DNA of 64,000 nt from UBA7702 sp040776805 (GCA_040776805.1 JAXGZS010000001.1:496001-560000); one strand, 5' to 3'. Numbered from the stretch's first letter, positions 45,847 to 54,034 are shown. Made by a program: numbers and translations. Notes: generated from the sequence alone by a model not told the origin.

Positions 45847-47586
45847 ATGAAAGAACTTAAAAAATGTGTTATGATGATGTTGTCTTTTTGCGTAGTATTT
45901 CTTTTTTCAACCGCCGCATTCGCAGATGAAGTTCCAATGACCGAGGAAGAGCAAGCGATCACCGAAGCAACAGCGATGGTGGTCGATGAAGAAAACAACA
46001 CGATTACCTACATCAATCCTGATGAAACCACCGATGAAAAGGTAAAGGTCTATGAAAAATTTGGCGACGTAACGGAAGATGCCTGGTATGAAAACTATTT
46101 GTCTCATTTGGTGCAACTGGGCATCATCAACGGTATCAGCGAAGATCAGTTCGCGCCAAACGAATATGTGACCCGGGCCCAATTTGCCACAATGCTGGCC
46201 TATGCCTCTAACGCGGATTTATCCCAATATGAAGGCGTAACATCCTTTTCGGATGTTTCTGTCTCCGCATGGTATGCGCCCCAGGTGGAATGGGCTTATC
46301 AAAAAGGGCTGATCAGCGGCAAAGGGGAGGGCTTCTTCTGTCCGGAAAGTTATATCACAAGAGAAGAAGCCGTGGCTTTGATCGACCGCTACGCGGTCAG
46401 CGAAGACAGCCCGGTGCTTGATGATAATCAGTATGAGCTTGCCGAAAATGCAGATGAATACTTGTCCGAAAAAGAAATTGGAGTTCTGGAGGCGCTTTTG
46501 GCCGACCCTGTTTATGATGATGAGACAGCAATATCGTCATGGGCGTCGGAAGATGTGGATGCCATGAGTACAGCCGGGATTATTTGTGGTGACGAAAACG
46601 GAAACTTTAACCCTCAAGATCCGATCAAGCGTTCAGAATGTGTAAAAGTGGTTTCCGCTTATATGATCAACGATACGAAACCGACCTTTTATTTCCCCGG
46701 TGGCAGTTATATTGAGTACCTTGGTAGCGGAGATGATACCGTGGCAACGTCTCCAACAGAAGATACCGTCAATTCCATCTATAAAATGGTTGAATTTAAC
46801 GGTTACGGCGATCCTCCCGATCTTGATGTATTGTTGTCAGCTTTTACTGATTCTGGTGATATTACAGTAAGTTGGGCGGGAACAACGCATTCTAACGCAA
46901 CAACAGCGGCACTTAATAAACTTGGAAAAGATCGTTCATATATTACAAATAAAATGGGAAGCGAAAAATTCACATATCATTATGATGGTGCAAACCATTA
47001 TATCAGCGGGAGTGAAGCGATAAAATTTTATTCTTATTACGCAGATGCAATGTGGATTGAAAATTCCAATGGTTACGAAGCTCATTTTTATAATGGAATA
47101 TGTAGTTATACAGGATCTACAGATAGGAATGCTTATTGGTCATTTAATGATCATTTCTATAATGCTTATGCGAACTATCGAAATGGCGATAAAGCCACTT
47201 CATATCAAGAAATGGGCTTATCCATACATTATTTAGAAGATATGAATAATCCATATCATGCTAGTAATATTATATCTTCAAATGAGAATCCTGAGCATCA
47301 TAATTATGAACAATGGGTAAAGAATAATGTAGGGTATGTTTCAATTTATAACGACGACCTTTCTGAAACAGGTACGGGTACATACCGTTATATGTATGAT
47401 AATAAATTTCTGGATATTTCAAATCATTTTGTAAGTCTTGCCAAACAACAGCTTACTGCTTGCCGTAACTTTGGAAGTTCACCTGCCGCTGCAAACACAG
47501 CGACGGTTACATTGTTAGCCCGAACGGAACGGGCTGTCGTAGGAGTATTAAATCGTTATTACTATTATGGGTGGCTAAATCATTAA
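45847..47586 (+). CDS. SLH-anchored zinc phospholipase C-like protein, copy 3 (intact)
   Basis: The only intact copy, 579 residues. Signal peptide 1-26; SLH repeats at about 71-120, 133-183 and 228-273 (FGDVTEDAWYENYLSHLV, FSDVSVSAWYAPQVEWAY, ISSWASEDVDAM); a linker; and from about 340 a domain with the residue pattern of bacterial zinc phospholipase C. Likely ligands are W343, H348, D400, H413, H461, D465, H471, H484 and E488. It probably acts at the cell surface on phospholipid-like substrates. In known enzymes the Trp is the mature N-terminus, so cleavage before W343 may be required. GGAGG precedes ATG 45847. Four family membrane genes follow. Confidence 0.85.
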   Translation: MKELKKCVMMMLSFCVVFLFSTAAFADEVPMTEEEQAITEATAMVVDEENNTITYINPDETTDEKVKVYEKFGDVTEDAWYENYLSHLVQLGIINGISEDQFAPNEYVTRAQFATMLAYASNADLSQYEGVTSFSDVSVSAWYAPQVEWAYQKGLISGKGEGFFCPESYITREEAVALIDRYAVSEDSPVLDDNQYELAENADEYLSEKEIGVLEALLADPVYDDETAISSWASEDVDAMSTAGIICGDENGNFNPQDPIKRSECVKVVSAYMINDTKPTFYFPGGSYIEYLGSGDDTVATSPTEDTVNSIYKMVEFNGYGDPPDLDVLLSAFTDSGDITVSWAGTTHSNATTAALNKLGKDRSYITNKMGSEKFTYHYDGANHYISGSEAIKFYSYYADAMWIENSNGYEAHFYNGICSYTGSTDRNAYWSFNDHFYNAYANYRNGDKATSYQEMGLSIHYLEDMNNPYHASNIISSNENPEHHNYEQWVKNNVGYVSIYNDDLSETGTGTYRYMYDNKFLDISNHFVSLAKQQLTACRNFGSSPAAANTATVTLLARTERAVVGVLNRYYYYGWLNH

Positions 47587-47617
47587 GGTAGGGCGAGAAT
47601 AGAGAAAGGGAACAAAA

Positions 47618-48007
47618 ATGATGATTCATATAATGGCGAATCTTGGTTTTTCTGTTTCAGCTATGATGATTGTTGGTGGCGTTACACTTTCGCTCTGCCT
47701 GATTTGGCTCGTTTTTCTGCTCTCCAAAATCCTGTTAAAAAGCGCTTTTCAAAATATAATGTGGGAGAACCTGTTTATCTTTGTTGTTGGTTTTCCCACG
47801 CTAATGAAAATTTTTTATGGGAGCATCCTAGGCATGAATGCCTTGGCCGCGAGCCATAACTCCGCAGGAGATCAAGTTTACTATTATTACAGCTTCGTTG
47901 ATCTTGAGAAAAATTTCTTTCCGTTTTTGTTTTTATTTATGATTGCCTATCTGATTCAGTTTATGATCCGTTTGGTATCGTATAAGAAGCAAAAACCGGA
48001 GTATTAA
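47618..48007 (+). CDS. Small three-helix membrane protein, family member 6
   Basis: A 129-residue paralogue, 31 bases after copy 3. Loop LSKILLKSAFQNIMWENLF, tail FMIRLVSYKKQK. It is nearly identical to member 7 in helix 1, the loop and helix 3, while the outward loop differs strongly. Its last residues (PEY) come from a duplicated piece of the phospholipase 3' end, so its own tail has been replaced. Confidence 0.8.
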   Translation: MMIHIMANLGFSVSAMMIVGGVTLSLCLIWLVFLLSKILLKSAFQNIMWENLFIFVVGFPTLMKIFYGSILGMNALAASHNSAGDQVYYYYSFVDLEKNFFPFLFLFMIAYLIQFMIRLVSYKKQKPEY

Positions 48008-48046
48008 ATCGTTTTTACTATTATGGGTGGCTAAATCATTAAGGTA
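47998..48046 (+). repeat. 49-bp copy of the phospholipase 3' end between two membrane genes
   Basis: Bases 47998-48046 match 47542-47590 with a single mismatch. The original codes for the last residues VLNRYYYYGWLNH and stop of copy 3. The copy sits at the end of member 6 and before member 7. The offset of 456 bases equals one phospholipase-tail plus membrane-gene unit, so this marks a tandem duplication. Confidence 0.9.
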
Positions 48047-48067
48047 TAATAAAGAAAAGGAGCACAA

Positions 48068-48478
48068 ATGACAGTTTGGATAATGTATGGTGTCTTTGGC
48101 CTAAGTACAACAATTGGAGTAGTTGTCATTGTTGCTACAATTACGCTCTGCCTGATTTGGCTCGTTTTTCTGCTCTCCAAAATCCTGTTAAAAAGCGCTT
48201 TTCAAAATAAAATATGGGAAAACGTGTTTATCTTTGTTGTCGGTTTTCCCACTCTTGTACAGATATTTTGCGGGAGCATAATGTATTTGAGTTATTTGCA
48301 ATGGTCTGGAGACAATTTTATGCAGCAAGAAAGCTGCCACAGTTATTGCTTTACAAGTTTTGAAAATATTTTTCTACCGTTTTTGTTTTTATTTATGATT
48401 GCCTATCTGATTCAATTTATGATCCGTTTGGTATCGTATAAGAAGCAAAAAGCAGTTGAATTTGTTGAAAATGAGTAA
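48068..48478 (+). CDS. Small three-helix membrane protein, family member 7
   Basis: A 136-residue paralogue, recent duplicate of member 6. Loop LSKILLKSAFQNKIWENVF, tail FMIRLVSYKKQKAVEFVENE. The outward loop (YLSYLQWSGDNFMQQESCHS) is quite different from that of member 6 and has two cysteines. AAGGAG lies 6 bases before the ATG. Confidence 0.8.
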   Translation: MTVWIMYGVFGLSTTIGVVVIVATITLCLIWLVFLLSKILLKSAFQNKIWENVFIFVVGFPTLVQIFCGSIMYLSYLQWSGDNFMQQESCHSYCFTSFENIFLPFLFLFMIAYLIQFMIRLVSYKKQKAVEFVENE

Positions 48479-48487
48479 GGAGGGATC

Positions 48488-48898
48488 ATGATGTACTTTG
48501 AATTGTATTCTGAATTGATCAGTTATCCAAAATACGGCGTACCCGTTGTTGAAGGTGTTTTCGTCATGCTTGCCGTATCCTGGTTGGTCTTTTTCCTTTC
48601 CAAACTCATTTTTAAACAATTTTTTAGTCATAAGTTTTGGAAAGCGGCTTTTATCATTATGGTTGCGGTTCCTTCGCTGATCGAAGTCTATATCGGCAGC
48701 AGTAACGCCTTGACAACATATCCGTTATTCGGTTATTTTGAACCGGAGACAATGATGGGATTTGCGGATGTTCGTAGTTTTCATATTGTTTTCTTTCCAT
48801 TGTTTGCAATGTTTACCCTTGGCTATTTAAGTGAATTCATCATTCGTTTGGTGCGTCATTTAAAAGGAGGAGTAATTGCAAATGATGAACGGCAGTAA
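48488..48898 (+). CDS. Small three-helix membrane protein, family member 8
   Basis: A 136-residue paralogue with loop LSKLIFKQFFSHKFWKAAF and tail FIIRLVRHLKGG. AAGGAGGG lies upstream; the first or second of two adjacent ATG codons may be used. It starts 9 bases after member 7 and its outward loop is acidic (FEPETMMGFAD). Confidence 0.78.
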   Translation: MMYFELYSELISYPKYGVPVVEGVFVMLAVSWLVFFLSKLIFKQFFSHKFWKAAFIIMVAVPSLIEVYIGSSNALTTYPLFGYFEPETMMGFADVRSFHIVFFPLFAMFTLGYLSEFIIRLVRHLKGGVIANDERQ

Positions 48899-48913
48899 GG
48901 AGGAATGTGTGTA

Positions 48914-49339
48914 ATGGTAAGCTTGATTGATCATTTTTTGCGTATCTTACCCTGGGGAGATTGGTTGGCGAATACTCCTTTTGGCATGGTTTACGGAACT
49001 TTTATACTTAGCGCCTTGTCCTGCGTTGTACTTTTGCTTTCAAAACTGATTTTTAAAACTTATTTTGGGAATCGGCTACGCAAAATCCTGTTTCTGGTTT
49101 TTGTGGCTGGGTCTTCCTTGCTGATCAGTGCGTGTTTCATTTATCTCACGGTGCGAATGACCTATTTCTATTATACATATGATTTTGGAGGATTCATCAA
49201 ATTTGGCTATCTGCTTCCCGTTTATCACGGACTGACTCTTATCTCCTATCTGTTCTTCATCGGCTATCTGATTGATTTTATCATTCGTTTGATCCGTCGC
49301 GGAAGGAGAAAGAAAATAGAAACGATGAGTGCTTCATGA
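48914..49339 (+). CDS. Small three-helix membrane protein, family member 9
   Basis: A 141-residue paralogue. ATG 48914 is about 10 bases after AAGGAGG; an ATG at 48905 is too close to it. Loop LSKLIFKTYFGNRLRKILF, tail FIIRLIRRGRRKK. It is the counterpart of member 4. It ends the array, followed by two terminators in series. Confidence 0.8.
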   Translation: MVSLIDHFLRILPWGDWLANTPFGMVYGTFILSALSCVVLLLSKLIFKTYFGNRLRKILFLVFVAGSSLLISACFIYLTVRMTYFYYTYDFGGFIKFGYLLPVYHGLTLISYLFFIGYLIDFIIRLIRRGRRKKIETMSAS

Positions 49340-49346
49340 TCTGAAA

Positions 49347-49375
49347 AGGTCTGCCGGTTTCCGGCAGACCTCTTA
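49347..49375 (+). terminator. First terminator after the array
   Basis: AGGTCTGCCGG pairs exactly with CCGGCAGACCT around TTT, then CTTAT. Confidence 0.75.
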
Positions 49376-49386
49376 TATACAGTTGG

Positions 49387-49418
49387 GGTAGGGGAAAATG
49401 ATTTTCCCCTACCTTTTT
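49387..49418 (+). terminator. Second terminator after the array
   Basis: GGTAGGGGAAAAT pairs exactly with ATTTTCCCCTACC, followed by TTTTT. It overlaps the end of the converging regulator gene. Confidence 0.78.
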
Positions 49419-49717
49419 AAGTCTTTGATGATTTCGTGAATATTGTTGATCTGCTTTTCGTCCAGAGTTTTCAAATCAGTTACAATTTCCTTGATTTGAA
49501 CCGGGTCCCTTGTCTCTTCATCGAAAAATTCCTGCGGTGTGATCTTGAAGTCTTCGCAAATATGAAAAAATACCTGCATCGACGGCATAGATTTGCCGTT
49601 TTCGATTTTATTGATATAGCTTTCGCTTTGCCCTAAGGTTAAACTCATATCTCTTGCCGAAATTCCCTTAGCGACACGTAGCTGCGTAATGCGTTTTCTG
49701 AAAAATTCCTCATACAT
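49409..49717 (-). CDS. XRE-family helix-turn-helix regulator
   Basis: A 102-residue protein with an N-terminal Cro/CI-type helix-turn-helix (ITQLRVAKGISARDMSLTLG, then SYINKIENGKSMPSM) and a C-terminal helical dimerisation part. I start at ATG 49717; the reading frame upstream includes AGGTGG, which fits as ribosome site. It is divergent from a small gene. Two copies of TAGGGAAATATATT between them are candidate operators, suggesting control of itself and its neighbour. Confidence 0.87.
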   Translation of the reverse strand: MYEEFFRKRITQLRVAKGISARDMSLTLGQSESYINKIENGKSMPSMQVFFHICEDFKITPQEFFDEETRDPVQIKEIVTDLKTLDEKQINNIHEIIKDLKR

Positions 49718-49764
49718 AATGATCACCACCTATGATGTAATTGTACTCCATAGTATTTCAGAAA

Positions 49765-49809
49765 TAGGGAAATATATTATCTATATCTATTGACTTAGGG
49801 AAATATATT
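49765..49809. promoter_or_regulatory. Two 14-bp direct repeats and a promoter in the divergent region
   Basis: TAGGGAAATATATT occurs at 49765-49778 and 49796-49809, 31 bases apart, about three helical turns. The second copy fills the spacer of a promoter TTGACT (49790-49795) / TAAAAT (49813-49818) reading toward the small gene. Binding by the XRE protein would block RNA polymerase. Confidence 0.65.
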
Positions 49810-49869
49810 CTATAAAATAGTGGTGATGTATAATATAATTCAATTTTTAGATTATGAGGTGAAAAAGTT

Positions 49870-50100
49870 GTGAGCATGAGAAATGTTTATAGGAAAATTG
49901 CCAGGAAACATGGTGTGACGGTGAATGAAGTCAAAGAGGAGATGCAGGCTGCTATTGATTGCGCCTATCGGAAGGGCGATAAGACGGAAGCTAAAAAAAG
50001 CATACAAAATAGGGTATGCCTCCGAGATGGAATACCGGCAGCGGAAGAAGTGATTCAATTCGTCGTCCGGGAGGTAAAAGGTAACGGACCGGCACGATAA
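49870..50100 (+). CDS. Small basic protein of unknown function, 76 aa
   Basis: The N-terminal half (VYRKIARKHGVTVNEVKEEM, then QAAIDCAYRKG) resembles the short helical segment found in small proteins often labelled Spo0A C-terminal-like, but the similarity is weak. The GTG at 49870 is 8 bases after AGGTGA; ATG 49876 is an alternative. It is transcribed from a promoter overlapped by the putative XRE operator, so it may be the regulated partner of that gene. Confidence 0.65.
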   Translation: MSMRNVYRKIARKHGVTVNEVKEEMQAAIDCAYRKGDKTEAKKSIQNRVCLRDGIPAAEEVIQFVVREVKGNGPAR

Positions 50101-50178
50101 AGCATTGCCGCAATGAAAATCCGACAACAGGGTCTGACCTAACCTTGATTTTGGTTTTTATGTGAGAATTGGAAAATA

Positions 50179-50218
50179 CGGAAATCCCGCTGCAAAGGTT
50201 GTTGCAGCGGGATTTCCG
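50179..50218. terminator. Terminator of the phoB-phoR operon
   Basis: CGGAAATCCCGCTGCAA (50179-50195) and its exact reverse complement (50202-50218) flank AGGTTG. On the minus strand it is followed by TATTTTCC. It can also stop the converging small gene. Confidence 0.7.
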
Positions 50219-50234
50219 CAAACGAGGGATTATT

Positions 50235-51881
50235 TTAAAAAGTGATGGTAATTTCGGTGCCTTCGCCGACGACGCTTTCGATATGGATCTCCCCGTGGTG
50301 GAGTTGTGCGCCGTGTTTGACAATGGAGAGGCCCAGGCCGGTGCCGCCGATGGCTTTGGAATGGCTTTTATCGATGCTGTAGAAGCGTTCAAAAATGCGC
50401 TGCAAATGTTCTTTGGGGATGCCGATACCGGTGTCTTTAACCCGCAGTATTTTATGCTGGCCGGCTTCCTCCACGCTTATCTCGACGCTGCCGTTTTCCT
50501 TGTTGTATTTGATGGCGTTGTCGCAGAGGTTGTAGATGATTTCCGTGATGATGGAAGGGATGCCCCGGATGACGGCGTGTTCGCCGCTGAGTTTTAGGGA
50601 AATATGCCGGGCCGCGGCAATTTTTTCCAGGCGCAGCAGCACATCTTCGGCGCTTTGATAGAGATCCACCGCCTCTTTTTCGATGGCGATTTTTTCATCG
50701 TCAAGTTGGGAAAGTTTGATGATATCGTTGATGAGGGTGATCAAACGCCCTGATTCGTCGTGGATGCTCTTGGCGAAGGTTTGCATATCTTCCGGTTTCA
50801 CGAGGCCGTTGAGCATCAGTTCGGAAGTGCCGTAAATGGAGGTCAGCGGCGTTTTCAGCTCATGAGAAACGTTGGCGGAAAACTCCCTGCGCATCTCTTT
50901 ACGTCTTTCCTTTTCCGTGACGTCCAGGATGATGATAACCGCGCCGTTATATGCGCCGTCGGTTTCTACGGCGTTGGCGAAAAGGTGATGCACCCGGCCG
51001 TGATGGATCATTTCTTCTTCCCAGTGCTTGCCGTCGAGGGCCGCGTTGACCGCGGTGCGGAAGGGTTCGCTGCGGTTAATGGTAAATACACTGCTGCCGT
51101 TGGTGATCTCATCGGCGTCAAGCAATGTCTTGACGCTGTTGTTGTAGGCCACGATCTTCGCGTCCTTGCTGATTAGCAGGAAGCCTTCGGCCATGTTATC
51201 GGTAATGGCGCTGAATTCCTTTTGCTGCTGTTGCAGTTTGTTCATCTGTCTTTTGATCTGTTGGTTCTGCCAATCGATTTTTTGCAGCAGGGGCAAGAGT
51301 TCTTCGTAATCTTCGCTGATATCCGGGTGCTCCAGGTCGATTTCATTGATGGGCTGAATGATCTTCCTCGAAATGGTCGTCGCCATCAGGAAGGCGATTG
51401 TTATGACAACAACGGTTATCAGCATCAGCGGTCCGATCATACGCAGGAGCAGGTTCCAAATGGTGTATTGGGTGCTGGAAACGCGAAGCACGGAGCCGTC
51501 GTCGAGTTGAATGGCGTAATTAATGGTTTTTTCGGCAATCGTCCTCGAATAGCGGCTGCTGCTGCCTTCCCCCTCGGTAAAGGCCTCTTTGATTTCTTCC
51601 CGGTTGGCATGGTTTTCCATTTGCGCAGCGTCGGCCTGGGAATCATAGAGCACGGCGCCGTCGGTGCCGACCCAGGTGATTCTGGTGGAAGAATCAAGGT
51701 CCGTAAAATAGTCTTCCCCGGAGATTTCCACGGCTTGCCCGATGTATACTGCCTCGTTCTTTACCTCGTTCATGATTTCCCTGTCGTAATCACCATGAAG
51801 AACGATCAGGAAGAGCAGGAGGCAAGCGCAGAAGGTTACGGCGGCGGCAAGGAGAATGCCTCTAAAGATCTGCTTTGTCAT
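50235..51881 (-). CDS. phoR: Phosphate-type sensor histidine kinase
   Basis: The 548-residue kinase has an N-terminal membrane helix, an extracytoplasmic region, a second helix, a HAMP-like linker, a PAS domain (VYNLL region with ITDNMAEGFLLISKDAKIVA) and the catalytic part with NVSHELKTPLTS (His near residue 340), NLCDNAIKYN and GGTGLGLSIVK. It is PhoR-like and sits directly after phoB, overlapping it by 20 bases. The neighbouring pst and phoU genes support phosphate sensing. GGAGG precedes ATG 51881; the longer upstream frame is an overlap with phoB. Confidence 0.92.
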   Translation of the reverse strand: MTKQIFRGILLAAAVTFCACLLLFLIVLHGDYDREIMNEVKNEAVYIGQAVEISGEDYFTDLDSSTRITWVGTDGAVLYDSQADAAQMENHANREEIKEAFTEGEGSSSRYSRTIAEKTINYAIQLDDGSVLRVSSTQYTIWNLLLRMIGPLMLITVVVITIAFLMATTISRKIIQPINEIDLEHPDISEDYEELLPLLQKIDWQNQQIKRQMNKLQQQQKEFSAITDNMAEGFLLISKDAKIVAYNNSVKTLLDADEITNGSSVFTINRSEPFRTAVNAALDGKHWEEEMIHHGRVHHLFANAVETDGAYNGAVIIILDVTEKERRKEMRREFSANVSHELKTPLTSIYGTSELMLNGLVKPEDMQTFAKSIHDESGRLITLINDIIKLSQLDDEKIAIEKEAVDLYQSAEDVLLRLEKIAAARHISLKLSGEHAVIRGIPSIITEIIYNLCDNAIKYNKENGSVEISVEEAGQHKILRVKDTGIGIPKEHLQRIFERFYSIDKSHSKAIGGTGLGLSIVKHGAQLHHGEIHIESVVGEGTEITITF

Positions 51882-52554
51882 TTTCGGTTCCTCCGATTTT
51901 ATAACCGATACCGCGTACGGTCTCGATGAGCTGGCCGCATGCACCGAGCTTGGCGCGGAGGGTGCGCACATGTACGTCGACGGTACGGTTTTCGCCGTCA
52001 AAATCATAGTCCCAGATTTCATTGAGGATCCGGTCGCGGCTAAAAACGATGCCCCGATTGGCAATGAGCAGGGAAAGCAGTTCAAATTCCTTCAGCGTCA
52101 GGGTGATGTTTTTGCCGTTGGCTTTGACGAGATGTTTCGCCGGATTCACATAAAGGGCGCCTACGGTATATTCCTCCGCTTCCTTTTGCTTCGACGTCCG
52201 CCGCAACAGCGCTTTGACTCTGGAAATCAGTTCCATAATGCTGAAGGGTTTTGTGATGTAGTCGTCGGCGCCGGAATCTAAGCCGATGATTTTATCGTAT
52301 TCGCTGCCTTTGGCAGTGAGCATGATGATGGGCAGGTGTTTTGTTACTTCCCGTTTCCGCAGTCGCTTTAAGATTTCAACGCCGTCTTCCTCGGGAAGCA
52401 TGATATCCAAAAGCAAAAGCCGAGGGATTTCCCTTTTGAGGCCCTCCCAAAAGGCCGCGGGGGTTTCGAAACCTTGGGCTTCAAAGCCTGAATTGTTCAG
52501 GGCGTAGACCACGAAATTTCGGATGCTTTCGTCGTCTTCTAAAATATAGATCAT
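51862..52554 (-). CDS. phoB: Phosphate regulon response regulator
   Basis: The 230-residue OmpR-family regulator has a receiver domain (EDDESIR, phospho-acceptor Asp in LLLLDIMLPEEDG, KPFS) and a winged helix with ETVRGIGYKIGG. With PhoR it should activate the pst genes when phosphate is low. The gene lies 53 bases after phoU on the same strand, so transcription from pst may continue into it. It is close in sequence design to the response regulator at 1440-2111. Confidence 0.93.
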   Translation of the reverse strand: MIYILEDDESIRNFVVYALNNSGFEAQGFETPAAFWEGLKREIPRLLLLDIMLPEEDGVEILKRLRKREVTKHLPIIMLTAKGSEYDKIIGLDSGADDYITKPFSIMELISRVKALLRRTSKQKEAEEYTVGALYVNPAKHLVKANGKNITLTLKEFELLSLLIANRGIVFSRDRILNEIWDYDFDGENRTVDVHVRTLRAKLGACGQLIETVRGIGYKIGGTENDKADL

Positions 52555-52607
52555 GCATTCACACCTCCTTATCGTCTATTCTGTGCCGCACTTTAGGCAA
52601 AGCGGCT

Positions 52608-53270
52608 TTATTTGATCCCTGATATCATCCGGTTGGTGGGACGCTCACCTGTGATGCTGAATGCCACCCATTCGGCGATGTTGGTGGCGTGGTCGGCGAT
52701 GCGTTCCAGATATTTTGCCACCATCAGCAGATCAAAATAGTCGCCGATATCCTTCTTTTCAGCGGTTTCGATGATCAGTTCATTCTTGATGCGATCAAAC
52801 CAGCGGTCTACCACGTCGTCGTAGACGATGACGGAGCGAGCCAAGGCAAGATCCAGTTTGACAAAGGAATCGATGCTGTCGGTCACCATTTTCGCGGCGT
52901 CTTTGGCCATGGCTTTGATGTGGGCTTCGCCGCTGTTGACGCGGCCGCCGATCACCCTGGTGATCTCCGCGATTTCCGCGGCTTGATCTCCGATACGCTC
53001 CATATCTGAAATCATTTTCAGCGCCGCGGAAATTTCCCGCAGGTCGGAAGCGACGGGCTGCTGCTGTAGTAAGAGCCTGAGGCAAATCGATTCGATTTCC
53101 CGCTCTTTTTTATCGATCTCCTTTTCTAAGGCAAAGACCTTCTCGATCAACGCCACATCGTCATGAACCAGGGCGTCGATGGCCAAGGAAATTACTTCCT
53201 CGCACTGTGCTCCCATCTCAATCATCTCACGGTGCAAATAACTCAATTGTTCGTCGAATCTTTCTCTCAT
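52608..53270 (-). CDS. phoU: Phosphate transport regulator PhoU
   Basis: The 220-residue protein is two three-helix bundles, with the repeat metal-binding-type motif ERIGDQAAEIAE in the first and ERIADHATNIAEW in the second, typical of PhoU. It links PstB and PhoR and dampens phosphate signalling and uptake. Its start overlaps the end of pstB, so translation is coupled. Confidence 0.96.
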   Translation of the reverse strand: MRERFDEQLSYLHREMIEMGAQCEEVISLAIDALVHDDVALIEKVFALEKEIDKKEREIESICLRLLLQQQPVASDLREISAALKMISDMERIGDQAAEIAEITRVIGGRVNSGEAHIKAMAKDAAKMVTDSIDSFVKLDLALARSVIVYDDVVDRWFDRIKNELIIETAEKKDIGDYFDLLMVAKYLERIADHATNIAEWVAFSITGERPTNRMISGIK

Positions 53271-54019
53271 TATCCGAACCTCCCGGTGATGTAATCTTCT
53301 GTTTTTTGATTTTCCGGCATGGAGAACATCTTTTCCGTATCGCCGAATTCGATGACTTCTCCCAGCAGGAAGAAGGCGGTTTTGTCGGAAATTCTTGCTG
53401 CCTGCTGCATATTATGGGTCACGATGATGATCGTATAGTGATTTTTCAGTTCTGACGCCAGATCCTCGATTTTTGAAGTGGAGATGGGGTCAAGGGCGGA
53501 GGTCGGCTCGTCCATCAGCAGTACCTCCGGTTCCACCGCCAAAGCCCGGGCGATGCAGAGCCGCTGCTGCTGACCGCCGGAAAGTTCCAGGGCGTTTTTC
53601 TTCAGGCGGTCCTTCACGTCGTCCCAGAGAGCGGCCTCCCGGAGGGATTTTTCGACGATATCGTTGAGCTTCATTTTGGAACGGATGCCGTGGGTTTTGG
53701 GGCCGTAGGCGATGTTGTCGTAAACGCTCATGGGGAAGGGGTTCGGCTTTTGAAAGACCATGCCCACCCGCTTGCGGAGGAGATTCACATCCATGTTTTT
53801 ATAGATGTTTTCGCCGTCCAAAAGGATTTCGCCTTTGATTTTGCAGCCCTCAATCAAATCGTTCATGCGGTTTATGGTTTTCAGCACCGTGGATTTGCCG
53901 CAGCCAGAAGGACCGATAAAAGCGGTGATCTCTTTTTCGGGGATTTCCATATGGACGTTTTTGATCGCTTGGAAATCGCCATACCATAAGTTAAGGTTTT
54001 TTATTTCAATTTTATTCAT
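53270..54019 (-). CDS. pstB: Phosphate ABC transporter ATP-binding protein
   Basis: The 249-residue ATPase has Walker A GPSGCGKST, the signature LSGGQQQRLCIARALA, Walker B EVLLMDEPTSALDP and a switch His in VTHNMQ. It energises phosphate import. I start at ATG 54019, ten bases after GGAGG. The start shows the common NKIEIKNLNLWYG opening. Confidence 0.97.
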   Translation of the reverse strand: MNKIEIKNLNLWYGDFQAIKNVHMEIPEKEITAFIGPSGCGKSTVLKTINRMNDLIEGCKIKGEILLDGENIYKNMDVNLLRKRVGMVFQKPNPFPMSVYDNIAYGPKTHGIRSKMKLNDIVEKSLREAALWDDVKDRLKKNALELSGGQQQRLCIARALAVEPEVLLMDEPTSALDPISTSKIEDLASELKNHYTIIIVTHNMQQAARISDKTAFFLLGEVIEFGDTEKMFSMPENQKTEDYITGRFG

Positions 54020-54034
54020 ATTGACCAATCCTCC

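Noticed and set aside
36689..49418. Prophage or integrative element carrying the phospholipase array
   Set aside because: No integrase, transposase, phage structural gene or attachment repeats were found; internal tandem duplication explains the repeats.
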